Assembly (NCBI GenBank): GCA_040382055.1
Contig: JBEIGE010000003.1
Span: 1-64,000, forward strand
Origin: JBEIGE01 sp040382055
GTDB taxonomy: Bacteria; Pseudomonadota; Gammaproteobacteria; Burkholderiales; Burkholderiaceae_C
Direction of reading: 5' to 3'
Length of the DNA stretch: 64,000 bases
Below the pieces are notes generated by a model. The model was not told the origin of the DNA. It worked only from the letters and a program-made list of their open reading frames with translations, and did no database searches. Positions 51,516-60,501 of this stretch are shown here, piece by piece. Within the stretch, counting starts at the first letter, position 1. Each line of letters opens with the position of its first letter. A program made the position numbers and the translations under genes.

Positions 51516-52994
51516 TTACTTCAGGATATCGCCCAGGCACAGGTATTTCATCTCGACATAGTCTTCCATGCCGTGGCTGGAGCCCTCTCGTCCAAGGCCG
51601 GATTGCTTGACGCCGCCAAACGGCACATGCTCTGTGGCCAGTACACCCACATTGATGCCGACCATACCGTATTCCAGCGCCTCACTCACGCGGAATATCC
51701 GGCCGACATCCCGACTGTAAAAGTAGCTGGCCAGACCAAATTCGGTGTTGTTGGCTGCGTCAATGGCTTCCTGTTCGGTCTTGAAACGAAAAACCGGTGC
51801 GAAGGGACCAAAGGTTTCCTCACGGGCGCACAGCATGTCGGAGGTGGCCTCAGAAATCACGGTCGGTTCGAAGAACTGACCCTGCATTTTCTTGCCGCCC
51901 GCCAGCACCTTGCCGCCCTTGGCCACTGCATCGGCTACATGCCGCGCCACTTTCTCTACAGCGGCCTCTTCAATCAGTGGGCCTTGGGAGACACCTTCTT
52001 CAAAGCCATTGCCCACCTTGACCTTGCTAACTTTGGCAGCAAACTTCTGAACAAACTCGTCATAGACTGCGTCCTGCACGTAGATGCGATTGGCACAAAC
52101 GCAGGTCTGACCGGCGTTGCGGTACTTGCTGGCCATGGCACCGTCCACGGCCGAGTCGATGTCGGCATCGTCAAACACGATGAAGGGTGCGTTGCCGCCG
52201 AGTTCCAGCGACATCTTTTTCACGGTGGCTGCGCTTTGCGCCATCAAAATCCGTCCGACCTCGGTGGAGCCGGTAAAGCTGATGTGGCGGACCACGTCGC
52301 TGGCACAGAGCAGCTTGCCAACGGCTATCGAGTTGTCAATGTCGGCGGTGATGATATTGAGCACGCCAGCCGGTATGCCTGCGCGCATGGCCAACTCGGC
52401 GGCGGCCAGAGCGGTCAGTGGCGTGAGTTCAGCCGGTTTGATGATGACCGGGCAACCCGCTGCCAGTGCAGGTGCCACCTTGCGCGTGATCATGGCCAGC
52501 GGGAAGTTCCACGGCGTGATGGCTGCGCATACGCCTATGGGCTGTTTGATCACCATCAGGCGGCGGTTGTTGTCAAACGGCGGCAGGGTTTCACCGTTGA
52601 CGCGCTTGGCTTCTTCGGCAAACCACTCGACAAAACTTGCGCCGTAAGTAATTTCGCCTTTGGCCTCAGGGAAGGGCTTGCCTTGCTCGGCGGTCAGGAT
52701 GCGCGCCAGGTCGTCCTGGTTGGCGATCAGGAGGTGGAACCATTTCATCAGGATGGCATGGCGCTCCTTGCCGGTTTTTGCCCGCCAGGCTGGCCAGGCC
52801 GTGTTGGCGGCCGTGATGGCGTCCTGTGCATCGGCAGGCCCCAGGTTGGCCACGCTGGCGAGTTTCAAGCCGTTGGAAGGATCATTCACGTCGAATCGCG
52901 AGGTGCCGGTGACCCACTGGCCGTTGATGAGGCCATCGGTTTTGAGCAGGCTGCTGTCTTTGAGCAGCGCAAGAGGGGAGGCTTTCATGTCCAT
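51516..52994 (-). CDS. gabD: NAD(P)-dependent succinate-semialdehyde dehydrogenase
   Basis: Oxidises succinate semialdehyde to succinate (GABA and 4-hydroxybutyrate catabolism). 492 residues of the aldehyde dehydrogenase fold: ITPWNFPLAMITRKVAPALA, FTGSTEVGRILM, catalytic Glu in SLELGGNAPFIVFDDADIDS and catalytic Cys in NAGQTCVCANRIYVQ. GabD is favoured over other ALDHs by overall similarity (EQGKPFPEAKGEITYGASF, GMVGINVGV). ATG 52994 or 52988 may start. It is divergent from alaS and converges with scoAB; both feed succinyl-CoA/succinate. Confidence 0.9.
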   Translation of the reverse strand: MDMKASPLALLKDSSLLKTDGLINGQWVTGTSRFDVNDPSNGLKLASVANLGPADAQDAITAANTAWPAWRAKTGKERHAILMKWFHLLIANQDDLARILTAEQGKPFPEAKGEITYGASFVEWFAEEAKRVNGETLPPFDNNRRLMVIKQPIGVCAAITPWNFPLAMITRKVAPALAAGCPVIIKPAELTPLTALAAAELAMRAGIPAGVLNIITADIDNSIAVGKLLCASDVVRHISFTGSTEVGRILMAQSAATVKKMSLELGGNAPFIVFDDADIDSAVDGAMASKYRNAGQTCVCANRIYVQDAVYDEFVQKFAAKVSKVKVGNGFEEGVSQGPLIEEAAVEKVARHVADAVAKGGKVLAGGKKMQGQFFEPTVISEATSDMLCAREETFGPFAPVFRFKTEQEAIDAANNTEFGLASYFYSRDVGRIFRVSEALEYGMVGINVGVLATEHVPFGGVKQSGLGREGSSHGMEDYVEMKYLCLGDILK

Positions 52995-53124
52995 GAGATA
53001 TCTCGTTCGGAATTGATGGGGTGTTGGACCAGGGTTGGTCGGGCGTGGACTGATTTTGCCAGTTTATGTCTTTGGGTGCCTGCCCATTGCCGTTCATGCA
53101 GCATTCAAGCCTGAAGGCCAAACC

Positions 53125-53130
53125 TATAAT
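53125..53130 (+). promoter_or_regulatory. -10 element of a near-leaderless alaS transcript
   Basis: A perfect TATAAT ends eight bases before ATG 53139, so the transcript would begin within about two bases of the start codon. No Shine-Dalgarno is present between. The -35 region is weak. Confidence 0.45.
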
Positions 53131-53138
53131 CTTTACCC

Positions 53139-55859
53139 ATGAGTACACCTAACATTTCTGTTGCCGACATTCGCAAAACCTTCCTGGATTTTTATGCTGC
53201 CAAGAGCCATGCGGTTGTAGCCAGCAGCCCGCTGGTGCCCGGAAACGACCCCACCTTGATGTTCACCAACTCCGGCATGGTGCAGTTCAAGGACGTATTT
53301 CTGGGCTCGGACAAGCGCTCTTACGTGCGCGCAGCGTCGGTGCAGGCCTGTTTGCGCGCCGGTGGCAAGCACAACGATCTGGAAAACGTGGGCTACACAG
53401 CCCGGCACCACACGTTTTTCGAGATGCTTGGCAACTGGAGCTTTGGGGATTACTTCAAGCGTGACTCGCTCAAATGGGGTTGGGAATTATTGACCCAGGT
53501 CTATCGATTGCCGGCCGACAAGCTCTGGGCCACCGTCTACATCGATGATGACGAAGCTTACGACATCTGGACAAATGAAATCGGGCTGCCGCCCGAACGC
53601 GTGGTGCGCATTGGAGACAATAAAGGAGCCAAGTACGCCTCTGACAACTTCTGGATGATGGCCGACACCGGGCCCTGTGGCCCGTGCTCCGAAATTTTTT
53701 ATGACCATGGTCCCGAGGTGGCGGGTGGCCCGCCGGGTAGTCCCGAACAGGACGGCGACCGCTACATCGAAATCTGGAATCATGTCTTCATGCAATTTGA
53801 CATGCAGACCGATGGATCCTTGAAACCTTTGCCTGCCCCCTGCGTGGACACGGGCATGGGCCTTGAACGGCTTGCCGCCGTCCTGCAACACGTGCACAGC
53901 AACTACGAGATTGACCTGTTTGACACCCTGATCAAAGCCGCAGCCCGTGAAACCGGTGAAAAAGATCTCTCCAACAAAAGCCTAAGGGTCATTGCCGACC
54001 ACATCCGTGCCACCGCATTCCTGGTCAGCGATGGCGTGATTCCGGGCAATGAGGGGCGGGGTTATGTGCAGCGGCGCATCATCCGTCGCGCTATCCGTCA
54101 TGGCTACAAGCTGGGCAAGAAGACACCCTTTTTCCACAAGTTGGTAAGCGACTTGGTGCAACTGATGGGCGAGGCTTATCCCCATTTGGCAAACTCGGAA
54201 GCCCGTATTACTGAAGTGCTGCGGGTTGAAGAAGAGCGCTTTTTTGAGACACTGGCCACTGGCATGGAGATTCTGGACGCCACGCTTGCTGGCGGTAGCA
54301 AGACCTTGTCAGGCGAAGTGGCCTTCAAGCTGCACGACACCTATGGCTTCCCGCTGGATCTTTCTGCAGATGTCTGCCGGGAAAATGGCGTAGAGGTGGA
54401 TGAGGCCGGTTTCCACGCTGCCATGGAGGCCCAAAAGGCCAAGGGCCGTGCTGCCGGCAAGTTCAAGATGGACCGGGCGCTCGAGTACACCGGAGTAGCC
54501 AACGACTTTGTGGGCTACGACAAGCTCGAATCCACCGCCAAGGTGCTTGCCTTGTACGTGCAAGGCTCGCCCGTTACCGAGCTCAAGGCCGGGCAGAGCG
54601 GGGTGGTGGTGCTGGACACGACGCCGTTCTATGCGGAGAGTGGCGGTCAGGTGGGCGATGCAGGCATCATCACGGTTCTCCCTGAGCTTGTCGAAGGGGT
54701 CGTGGGGGCTTCGACAGGCTCAGCCCGAACGGGTGATAGATCTATCCAAACGGCAGATAGCTTTAGACAAGCAGCTGTGTTCGAGGTGGGCGATACCCAG
54801 AAGATCAAAGCTGACGTGTTCGGCCACCACGGTACGCTGGTCAGCGGTTCGCTCAGGGTTGGCGATGCCGCAACCGCGCAGGTTGACACTGCTCGACGTG
54901 CCGCTACTGTACGCAACCACTCGGCCACCCACCTGATGCACAAGGCCCTGCGAGACGTGTTGGGCGACCATGTGCAACAAAAAGGCAGCTTGGTCAATGC
55001 TGACCGTACCCGCTTTGACTTTACCCACAGTGCCCCTGTGACCGATGCCCAAATTCGCGAGATTGAGACGCGTGTCAATGCCGAAATCCTGATCAACGCA
55101 GCAGCCCAGGCCCGTGTGATGGATATTGAGTCAGCGCAGAAGACCGGTGCCATGATGCTGTTTGGTGAGAAGTACGGCGAGACTGTGCGCGTGCTTGACA
55201 TTGGCAACAGCCGCGAACTCTGTGGCGGCACCCACGTGCAGCGCACTGGCGACATCGGGTTTTTTACCATCGTCGCTGAGGGCGGTGTGGCCGCAGGCGT
55301 GCGCCGCGTGGAAGCTGTCACAGGCCTCAATGCCCTGGCTTATGTGCAGGCCATGGAAACCACACTGGGTGGTGTGGCAGGCACTTTGCGGGTCACTGGC
55401 CCCGAGGTGCAGGCCCGCGTTGTGGCCATGCAGTTCCAAGTGCGAGACCTGGAGAAAGAATTGGCCGCCATGAAGGGCAAGCTGGCATCTGCCCAAGGCG
55501 ACGACATGCTGAGCCAAGCGCAAGATATCCAGGGCGTCAAGCTGCTGGTGTCCAGGCTGGATGGTGCTGATGCGAAAACCCTGCGCGAGACCGTGGATAA
55601 GCTCAAAGACAAGCTCAAGACGGCCATCATCGTGCTGGCCACGGTAGACGGTGACAAGGTACAGGTGGCCGCAGGCGTGACCGCCGACACCAGCGCCAGA
55701 GTCAAAGCGGGTGAACTGGTGAACTTTGTGGCCAGCCAGGTTGGCGGCAAAGGTGGCGGCAAACCCGATATGGCCATGGCCGGCGGTACCGAGCCTGCCA
55801 AGCTGACTGAGGCTCTGGCCAGTGTGCAGTCCTGGGTGAGCAGCAAACTCCAGGCCTAG
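53139..55859 (+). CDS. alaS: Alanyl-tRNA synthetase (with a 32-residue in-frame insertion)
   Basis: Charges tRNA-Ala and edits Ser/Gly mischarging. 906 residues. Class II aminoacylation core (FLDFYAAKSHAVVASSPLVP, NVGYTARHHTFFEMLGNWSF), tRNA-recognition region, editing domain with zinc-binding NHSATHLMH and CGGTHVQRTGDIG, and the C-terminal DHHA1/C-Ala domain. Residues about 513-544, between the ESGGQVGD strand and VGDTQKI, are extra relative to family members and are partly encoded by a REP-like palindrome (54675-54732). No stop or frameshift results, so the enzyme is presumably functional. It meets the convergent acyltransferase with a four-base overlap. Confidence 0.96.
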   Translation: MSTPNISVADIRKTFLDFYAAKSHAVVASSPLVPGNDPTLMFTNSGMVQFKDVFLGSDKRSYVRAASVQACLRAGGKHNDLENVGYTARHHTFFEMLGNWSFGDYFKRDSLKWGWELLTQVYRLPADKLWATVYIDDDEAYDIWTNEIGLPPERVVRIGDNKGAKYASDNFWMMADTGPCGPCSEIFYDHGPEVAGGPPGSPEQDGDRYIEIWNHVFMQFDMQTDGSLKPLPAPCVDTGMGLERLAAVLQHVHSNYEIDLFDTLIKAAARETGEKDLSNKSLRVIADHIRATAFLVSDGVIPGNEGRGYVQRRIIRRAIRHGYKLGKKTPFFHKLVSDLVQLMGEAYPHLANSEARITEVLRVEEERFFETLATGMEILDATLAGGSKTLSGEVAFKLHDTYGFPLDLSADVCRENGVEVDEAGFHAAMEAQKAKGRAAGKFKMDRALEYTGVANDFVGYDKLESTAKVLALYVQGSPVTELKAGQSGVVVLDTTPFYAESGGQVGDAGIITVLPELVEGVVGASTGSARTGDRSIQTADSFRQAAVFEVGDTQKIKADVFGHHGTLVSGSLRVGDAATAQVDTARRAATVRNHSATHLMHKALRDVLGDHVQQKGSLVNADRTRFDFTHSAPVTDAQIREIETRVNAEILINAAAQARVMDIESAQKTGAMMLFGEKYGETVRVLDIGNSRELCGGTHVQRTGDIGFFTIVAEGGVAAGVRRVEAVTGLNALAYVQAMETTLGGVAGTLRVTGPEVQARVVAMQFQVRDLEKELAAMKGKLASAQGDDMLSQAQDIQGVKLLVSRLDGADAKTLRETVDKLKDKLKTAIIVLATVDGDKVQVAAGVTADTSARVKAGELVNFVASQVGGKGGGKPDMAMAGGTEPAKLTEALASVQSWVSSKLQA
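54675..54732. repeat. REP-like palindromic element inserted in alaS
   Basis: CCCTGAGCTTGTCGAAG at 54680-54696 and CTTCGACAGGCTCAG at 54709-54723 form a long hairpin with a 12-base loop. This GAGC(T/C)TGTCGAAG core is the widespread proteobacterial extragenic palindrome; here it is read as LPELVEG...ASTGSARTG within AlaRS. Confidence 0.8.
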
Positions 55860-56917
55860 CTGCTCCCCATGCGCAAGCGGGACAGTGGCACTTCTACCCA
55901 ACGGTGGAAGCCCACACCGGCGAGCAGGCTGAGTACCAAACCAGCCAGCCAGAACAGGACTACGGAGTTGCCAGCGCCAAGCCCAGATCCGTAGTGAGCC
56001 TGCCATTGTGCAAACCCGGCATTGCTCAGCATCAGCACCGAGAAGTGCACCAGAAACAGCGCGTAAGACGATTGGCCCAGCAACCGGATGACGTGGCGCA
56101 CACGGCTTGGCGGGCTCTCTGGATTGCTTGAAGCCTGTCCCTTGCGGTGACTCAGGGCCAGAAAAACTGCGACAACCAGGGCCAAGGCAATGCGTTCCCG
56201 AAATGACAAAGCCAGTGCCACCAGTCCCACCAAGGTCAAGAGGCTCAGGCCCCAAGCCAGCCGTCGGGCATGCGCGAACCAGTAGGCTACCGCACCCAGC
56301 GCATAGGAGCCGAAAAAATAGATCGCCCAGTTGTCCCATTCTGGGTATCTGTTGAAGTACAGCAGCGATACGACCATGCCGATCACAACCAGCACTTGTG
56401 CCAATTTCGCTTGCAAGCGTCCGATCCAGAGCAACAGCAGCATCAACACGAAAAGTTGAAAATCGATGGCTACATACCAGACCCCAGCAGACAAAGCCTC
56501 GCTGTGAGTGACCCCATGAAGTAGCAGCGTATGCGCAAGTATCTGCAGCAGCTCAGGTGCTTCAGGAATGAAGTCGTCACCAAGAAACTGTCGGGCAAGG
56601 CCTGCGCTGAGTATGGCCAGAACCAGGGCGATGGCGTAAGGCAGCACCAGCCGCTGATAGCGCCTGAGAATGGCCTGCCAGGGTGAAGTTACAAGCAGGC
56701 GGCCATGCGGCGCAAGACTTCCTGCGGTCAGGTAACCGCTGATGACAAGGAACACCTGAACCGTGATTCCCCCGAATTGAAAAAGCCAGGTCATGGGGGC
56801 GGGTGCTATGGTGTCCATGGCCAGGGCGATGGGGCCATAGACCGTGAAATGATGCAGCACGATGAGCATCGCCGCCACACATTTCAGCGCATCAATGTGC
56901 GTATGACGGCTATTCAC
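55856..56917 (-). CDS. Acyltransferase 3 family membrane protein
   Basis: A 353-residue integral membrane acyltransferase (OafA/NodX type) with about ten hydrophobic segments. The N-terminal HIDALKCVAAMLIVLHHFTVYG contains the conserved His; VFLVISGYLTAG and the ending LVHFSVLMLS are typical. It O-acylates a carbohydrate or lipid; the substrate is unknown. It starts at GTG 56917, 24 bases downstream of the Tgl-like gene, and its stop overlaps alaS by four bases. Confidence 0.85.
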   Translation of the reverse strand: MNSRHTHIDALKCVAAMLIVLHHFTVYGPIALAMDTIAPAPMTWLFQFGGITVQVFLVISGYLTAGSLAPHGRLLVTSPWQAILRRYQRLVLPYAIALVLAILSAGLARQFLGDDFIPEAPELLQILAHTLLLHGVTHSEALSAGVWYVAIDFQLFVLMLLLLWIGRLQAKLAQVLVVIGMVVSLLYFNRYPEWDNWAIYFFGSYALGAVAYWFAHARRLAWGLSLLTLVGLVALALSFRERIALALVVAVFLALSHRKGQASSNPESPPSRVRHVIRLLGQSSYALFLVHFSVLMLSNAGFAQWQAHYGSGLGAGNSVVLFWLAGLVLSLLAGVGFHRWVEVPLSRLRMGSS

Positions 56918-56940
56918 GGAAGATTGATAAACAAGCTAGG

Positions 56941-58104
56941 CTATTTCTTGGGTAATACCAGGTCCGATGTTCCCGGTTGAACCCAGCGTGCAAATTCGCG
57001 AGTGGTGTCTATGCAGCCTCCGGCATCGGTGTAGACACCCCGCGGTTCCCGGTATCTCGACATGAGTGCCACGATACGCGTGACCTCGCTCGGGTTTTTC
57101 AAGCTTTCATGAACCAGCAGATCCACTTTGGTCTCGTCAATTTTGGCTTCTCCGCTTTCATCCACATACAAGCCATGCCGCCAGTGAAAAATCTCCAGGC
57201 ATTTGTAGGTCAGGGTGTAGGGACTTGCGGGTTTCCAGAAATTGGTGAATTCACCATTTCCCATGTACATCACCCACGAGCCTTCAAACCCGGAAGCATC
57301 GGCCGAGGCCTCGTCCGGGTTGCGAAACCAGGTACGGTCTCCGGGCACGTAGTAGTGTGCTGGCAGCGGGTTGTCCATGCTGCCCTGCTCATGCAAGAAC
57401 ACATCGTGGAATTCGCCTGACATGACCGCCCGTTGCGACCAGAGTTGTTGCAGTTCTTCCAGCAAAGCCGGATTGCTTTGCTCCAACTCCTGCGCAATGC
57501 CCAAAAGGATCAGGTATTCGGTAGCCCGGTAGCAGGAAAAAGAATACAGCGTGCCCGAGTTGGCAGGTTGGGTGGCTTTGGTCAGCGCCTTGATCAGTGG
57601 AACGCCTGGCAACAGCGTGAAACCCAGGCCGTCGTGGTAGGTCCAGCAGTCCTGCGGTCGCTCTGCATGTTGTGTGTCAAATGCAAGTGCGGTTTTTCGG
57701 GTGGCCTGAACAATATTTTGACGGATCCTGACCGAAGACAGCAGCTCGTCAATACTTGGAAACTCAAAAGCAATCGGCCCCATCAGCATGGCCACCACAA
57801 TTTCACGGTTTAAGTCGTCGGGACTTGTCTGGGGGGAAAGATGGAGCCTTTGCGCCAGGGCCAGTGTGTCCAAACCGGGTGCCCAGGCCAACGTTTTGGC
57901 TTCATTGAGGTGGAGCTGAAGGAACTCCCCCCGCTCGTTCATGCCGATGCTCACATCTACATGGTCTGCCAGATCGGGCGTTCCCAGCTGCAAGAGAATA
58001 TCAAGAGCCAGTTGGTGAATCTGTTCGCACAGGACGTTAGTGAGACTCTGTTGAATCCAAATTCCTCTGGCCGTCGAGCTTGTGCTCGAGAAATCACCAT
58101 GCAT
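56941..58104 (-). CDS. Tgl-like protein-glutamine gamma-glutamyltransferase (bacillar spore-coat type)
   Basis: A 387-residue protein. From about residue 110 it resembles Bacillus transglutaminase Tgl: PIAFEFPSIDELLSSVRIRQ then NIVQATRK, SGTLYSFSCYRATEYLILLG around the expected nucleophile Cys, and GDRTWFRNPDEASADASGFE followed by GSWVMYMGNGEF. Tgl is about 245 residues; the first ~105 residues here form an extra domain (LHLNEAKTLAWAPG). The Glu next to the catalytic Cys in Tgl is Ser here. Such an enzyme would crosslink proteins through Gln-Lys isopeptides. It is downstream of the Bug gene, and the acyltransferase follows. Function is inferred from remembered sequence similarity only. Confidence 0.6.
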   Translation of the reverse strand: MHGDFSSTSSTARGIWIQQSLTNVLCEQIHQLALDILLQLGTPDLADHVDVSIGMNERGEFLQLHLNEAKTLAWAPGLDTLALAQRLHLSPQTSPDDLNREIVVAMLMGPIAFEFPSIDELLSSVRIRQNIVQATRKTALAFDTQHAERPQDCWTYHDGLGFTLLPGVPLIKALTKATQPANSGTLYSFSCYRATEYLILLGIAQELEQSNPALLEELQQLWSQRAVMSGEFHDVFLHEQGSMDNPLPAHYYVPGDRTWFRNPDEASADASGFEGSWVMYMGNGEFTNFWKPASPYTLTYKCLEIFHWRHGLYVDESGEAKIDETKVDLLVHESLKNPSEVTRIVALMSRYREPRGVYTDAGGCIDTTREFARWVQPGTSDLVLPKK

Positions 58105-58120
58105 CTTTAAATTTGTTTAT

Positions 58121-59089
58121 TTAGGCGTCAGCCGATACTTTAGCTTCTTTTACGACCTTGGCCCACTTTTGCTGCTCAGTGCGTATGAAATCTGCAAATC
58201 GTTGTGAAGTGCCGCCCCCATCTTCTGCACCAAATTGCTCAAGCTTTTCCATCACATCGGGCATGGCAAGTACTTTGTTGATGTCTTCGTTCATCCGGGC
58301 GGTCATGGCAGCTGGCAGCTTGCCGGGCCCAACCAGACCATACCAGGTGGTGGCATCGAAGCCGGGAAATCCCTGCTCGTCCATCGTGGGCACAGTGGGG
58401 TGGCCCTTGGCGCGCTTCAAGCGTGTCTGGGCCAGGGCAATGGCCTTGCCGCTTTTGACATGCGGTGTTGCTGAGGTCATGGTCTCAAAACAATAATTCA
58501 CCTGGCCACCAATGAGGTCAACCAGGGCCGGGCCTGAACCACGGTAAGGAATGTGCAGGGCGAAAATACCAGCCTGCAACTTGAACATTTCCAGCGCCAG
58601 GTGCTGTGCTGATCCGCCGCCAGCGGAGGCAAAACTGATCTTGCCTGGATTGGCCTTGCACAGCGCAACCAGATCCTTGACGGTCTTGGCGGATTGGGTT
58701 TCATTGCAGATCAGCAGATTGGGCGTTACCCCCACCAGTGCAATAGGTGAAAAATCGCGCTCAACCACATAGCTCAGCTTGGGCTGCAGGCTGGGTGCCA
58801 GCGCATGGCTGTTGATGTGTGCCATCAGCAAGGTGTTGCCGTCAGCCGGCTGTTTGGCCACAAAATCAGCCGCAATCACGCCCGCAGCACCGGCTTTGTT
58901 TTCAATCACGATGGTGTTGTTCCACATCACCGAGAGTTTCTGAGCAACAACGCGGGCCAGCGCATCGGTGCCCCCTCCAGGCGGGAAACCCACAATGATG
59001 CGGATGGTGCCGCTGGGCAGGGTTTGGGCATGAAGCATGGGCGCTGCCAGCGAGGCCGCAGCGGCGGTAACGAAAATTCTGCGTTTCAT
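58121..59089 (-). CDS. Bug/TctC-family tripartite tricarboxylate transporter binding protein
   Basis: A 322-residue periplasmic solute-binding protein. A signal peptide (RRIFVTAAAASLAAPMLHAQ) precedes IRIIVGFPPGGGTDALARVV, the hallmark Bug motif, and ENKAGAAGVIAADFVAKQPA. These proteins bind carboxylates and are greatly expanded in Burkholderiales. No TctA/TctB membrane genes lie nearby, as is common for orphan Bug proteins. It lies 57 bases downstream of the aminotransferase gene on the same strand, suggesting a shared substrate such as glyoxylate or a 2-hydroxyacid. Confidence 0.9.
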   Translation of the reverse strand: MKRRIFVTAAAASLAAPMLHAQTLPSGTIRIIVGFPPGGGTDALARVVAQKLSVMWNNTIVIENKAGAAGVIAADFVAKQPADGNTLLMAHINSHALAPSLQPKLSYVVERDFSPIALVGVTPNLLICNETQSAKTVKDLVALCKANPGKISFASAGGGSAQHLALEMFKLQAGIFALHIPYRGSGPALVDLIGGQVNYCFETMTSATPHVKSGKAIALAQTRLKRAKGHPTVPTMDEQGFPGFDATTWYGLVGPGKLPAAMTARMNEDINKVLAMPDVMEKLEQFGAEDGGGTSQRFADFIRTEQQKWAKVVKEAKVSADA

Positions 59090-59146
59090 GAAAGTCTCCG
59101 CGTTTTTACAAGATCAACAAGAGAGGAATCGACATGCAGCGTGTCT

Positions 59147-60382
59147 TCAGGCTGCTTTTTGCAGTGACAGTGCGGCCGGGTGGCTGGCAAAGTAATCCAT
59201 GGTGGCTTGAACGCCCGATCCGGCCAGTTTGACTCCGGCCAGTTTCAGGCCCATTTCGCAGCCCGCCACAGTGGCCACCAAGGTCAGATCATTGCTGTCG
59301 CCCAGATGGCCAATGCGAAACATACGTCCTTTAACCTTGCCCAGCCCGGTGCCCAAAGAGCAGTCAAAGCGTTCATAAATGATCTTTCGTACTGCATCCG
59401 CATCAACCCCTGGTGGCGTGATCACACCCGTGAGGATGGGAGAGTAAAGGTTGGCGTCCGCGCACTGAATCTCCAGCCCCCAGGCCTTAACCGCAGCGCG
59501 TACGCCCTCGGCCCAGCGCAGATGCCGGGCAAACACAGTGTCCAGGCCCTGGCCCAGGATCAAGTCGCAAGCTTCGCTCAGGCCATACATCAGGTTGGTG
59601 TTGGGCGTGTAGGGGAAGTAGCCGGTTTTGTTCATCTCTATGATTTCGTCCCAGGCCCAGAAACTGCGCGGCAGCTTGGCTGTTTTGCTGGCTTCAATGG
59701 CCTTGGTGGACAGCGCGTTAAAGCTCATGCCAGGCGGCAACATCAGGCCTTTTTGTGAGCCGCTGATGGACACATCCACGCCCCAGGCATCGTGCCGGTA
59801 CTCGGCCGAAGCCAAGCCGGAGATGGTGTCTACAAGCAGCAAGGCCGGGTGTTTCGCCGCGTCTATGGCTTTGCGCACTGCCGCGATATTGCTGGTCACA
59901 CCGGTGGAGGTTTCGTTGTGCACCACACACACGGCTTTGATACTGTGGCCGGCGTCGGCTTTGAGACGCTCTTCAATCAGGTTGGTCTGAACACCACGTC
60001 GCCAGCTTGTCGGAATACCGTTTTCGGAGCCCGGCTGGGCAATGACTTCAGCCTGAAGCCCAAGACGGGTGGCCAGACGGTGCCAAAGAAAGGCAAAGTG
60101 ACCGGTTTCGTACATCAGCACGTGGTCGCCCGGGCTTAGCGTGTTGACCATTGCCGCCTCCCAGGCTCCAGTGCCAGAAGCCGGATACAGCATGACTGGT
60201 TGTTGGGTCTGAAAGATCTTTTTCATGTCAGCCAGCACCTTGAGGCCCAACGCGCCAAACTCGGGCCCCCGGTGGTCAATTGTGGGCAAGCTCATTGCAC
60301 GAAGTACGCGGTCGGGCACCGGTGAAGGGCCTGGAATTTGCAGGAAGTGACGGCCTGTCGGATGGAAATCAGTGTTCAGCAT
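59147..60382 (-). CDS. Alanine/serine-glyoxylate aminotransferase family protein
   Basis: A 411-residue class V PLP enzyme. The cofactor Lys is in SISGSQKGLMLPPGMSFNAL; MLYPASGTGAWEAAMVNTLS and VCVVHNETSTGVTSNIAAVR are conserved. It transfers an amino group from serine or alanine to glyoxylate, giving glycine and hydroxypyruvate or pyruvate. It is divergent from the GntR regulator across a region with repeated operator-like sequences and is followed by the Bug binding protein. Context points to two-carbon or 2-hydroxyacid metabolism. Confidence 0.9.
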   Translation of the reverse strand: MLNTDFHPTGRHFLQIPGPSPVPDRVLRAMSLPTIDHRGPEFGALGLKVLADMKKIFQTQQPVMLYPASGTGAWEAAMVNTLSPGDHVLMYETGHFAFLWHRLATRLGLQAEVIAQPGSENGIPTSWRRGVQTNLIEERLKADAGHSIKAVCVVHNETSTGVTSNIAAVRKAIDAAKHPALLLVDTISGLASAEYRHDAWGVDVSISGSQKGLMLPPGMSFNALSTKAIEASKTAKLPRSFWAWDEIIEMNKTGYFPYTPNTNLMYGLSEACDLILGQGLDTVFARHLRWAEGVRAAVKAWGLEIQCADANLYSPILTGVITPPGVDADAVRKIIYERFDCSLGTGLGKVKGRMFRIGHLGDSNDLTLVATVAGCEMGLKLAGVKLAGSGVQATMDYFASHPAALSLQKAA

Positions 60383-60415
60383 GGTGGTGATTCTTTCTTG
60401 GGATTAGGGATTTTT

Positions 60416-60501
60416 TGCATACAAAATAGTTTTGTCAACAGTATTTAGCCTAGAATTTCCAAAAATTATTGAAAAACCATACAAATTCTGCATACAAAAT
60501 A
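60416..60501. promoter_or_regulatory. Operator-like repeats for the GntR regulator
   Basis: TGCATACAAAATA occurs exactly at 60416-60428 and 60489-60501 in direct orientation, 73 bp apart, with a partial third copy (CATACAAAT) near 60479. They fill the 118-bp divergent gap between the aminotransferase and the GntR gene. The second copy abuts the GntR start codon, favouring autorepression. Confidence 0.55.

Noticed and set aside
51573..53114. A 513-codon open frame opposite gabD
   Set aside because: Antisense shadow of a conserved dehydrogenase; residues are His/Gly/Ala-rich with no motif.
55131..56339. A 402-codon minus-strand frame spanning the alaS end and the acyltransferase
   Set aside because: It crosses two real genes in the wrong frame and has no recognisable domain.
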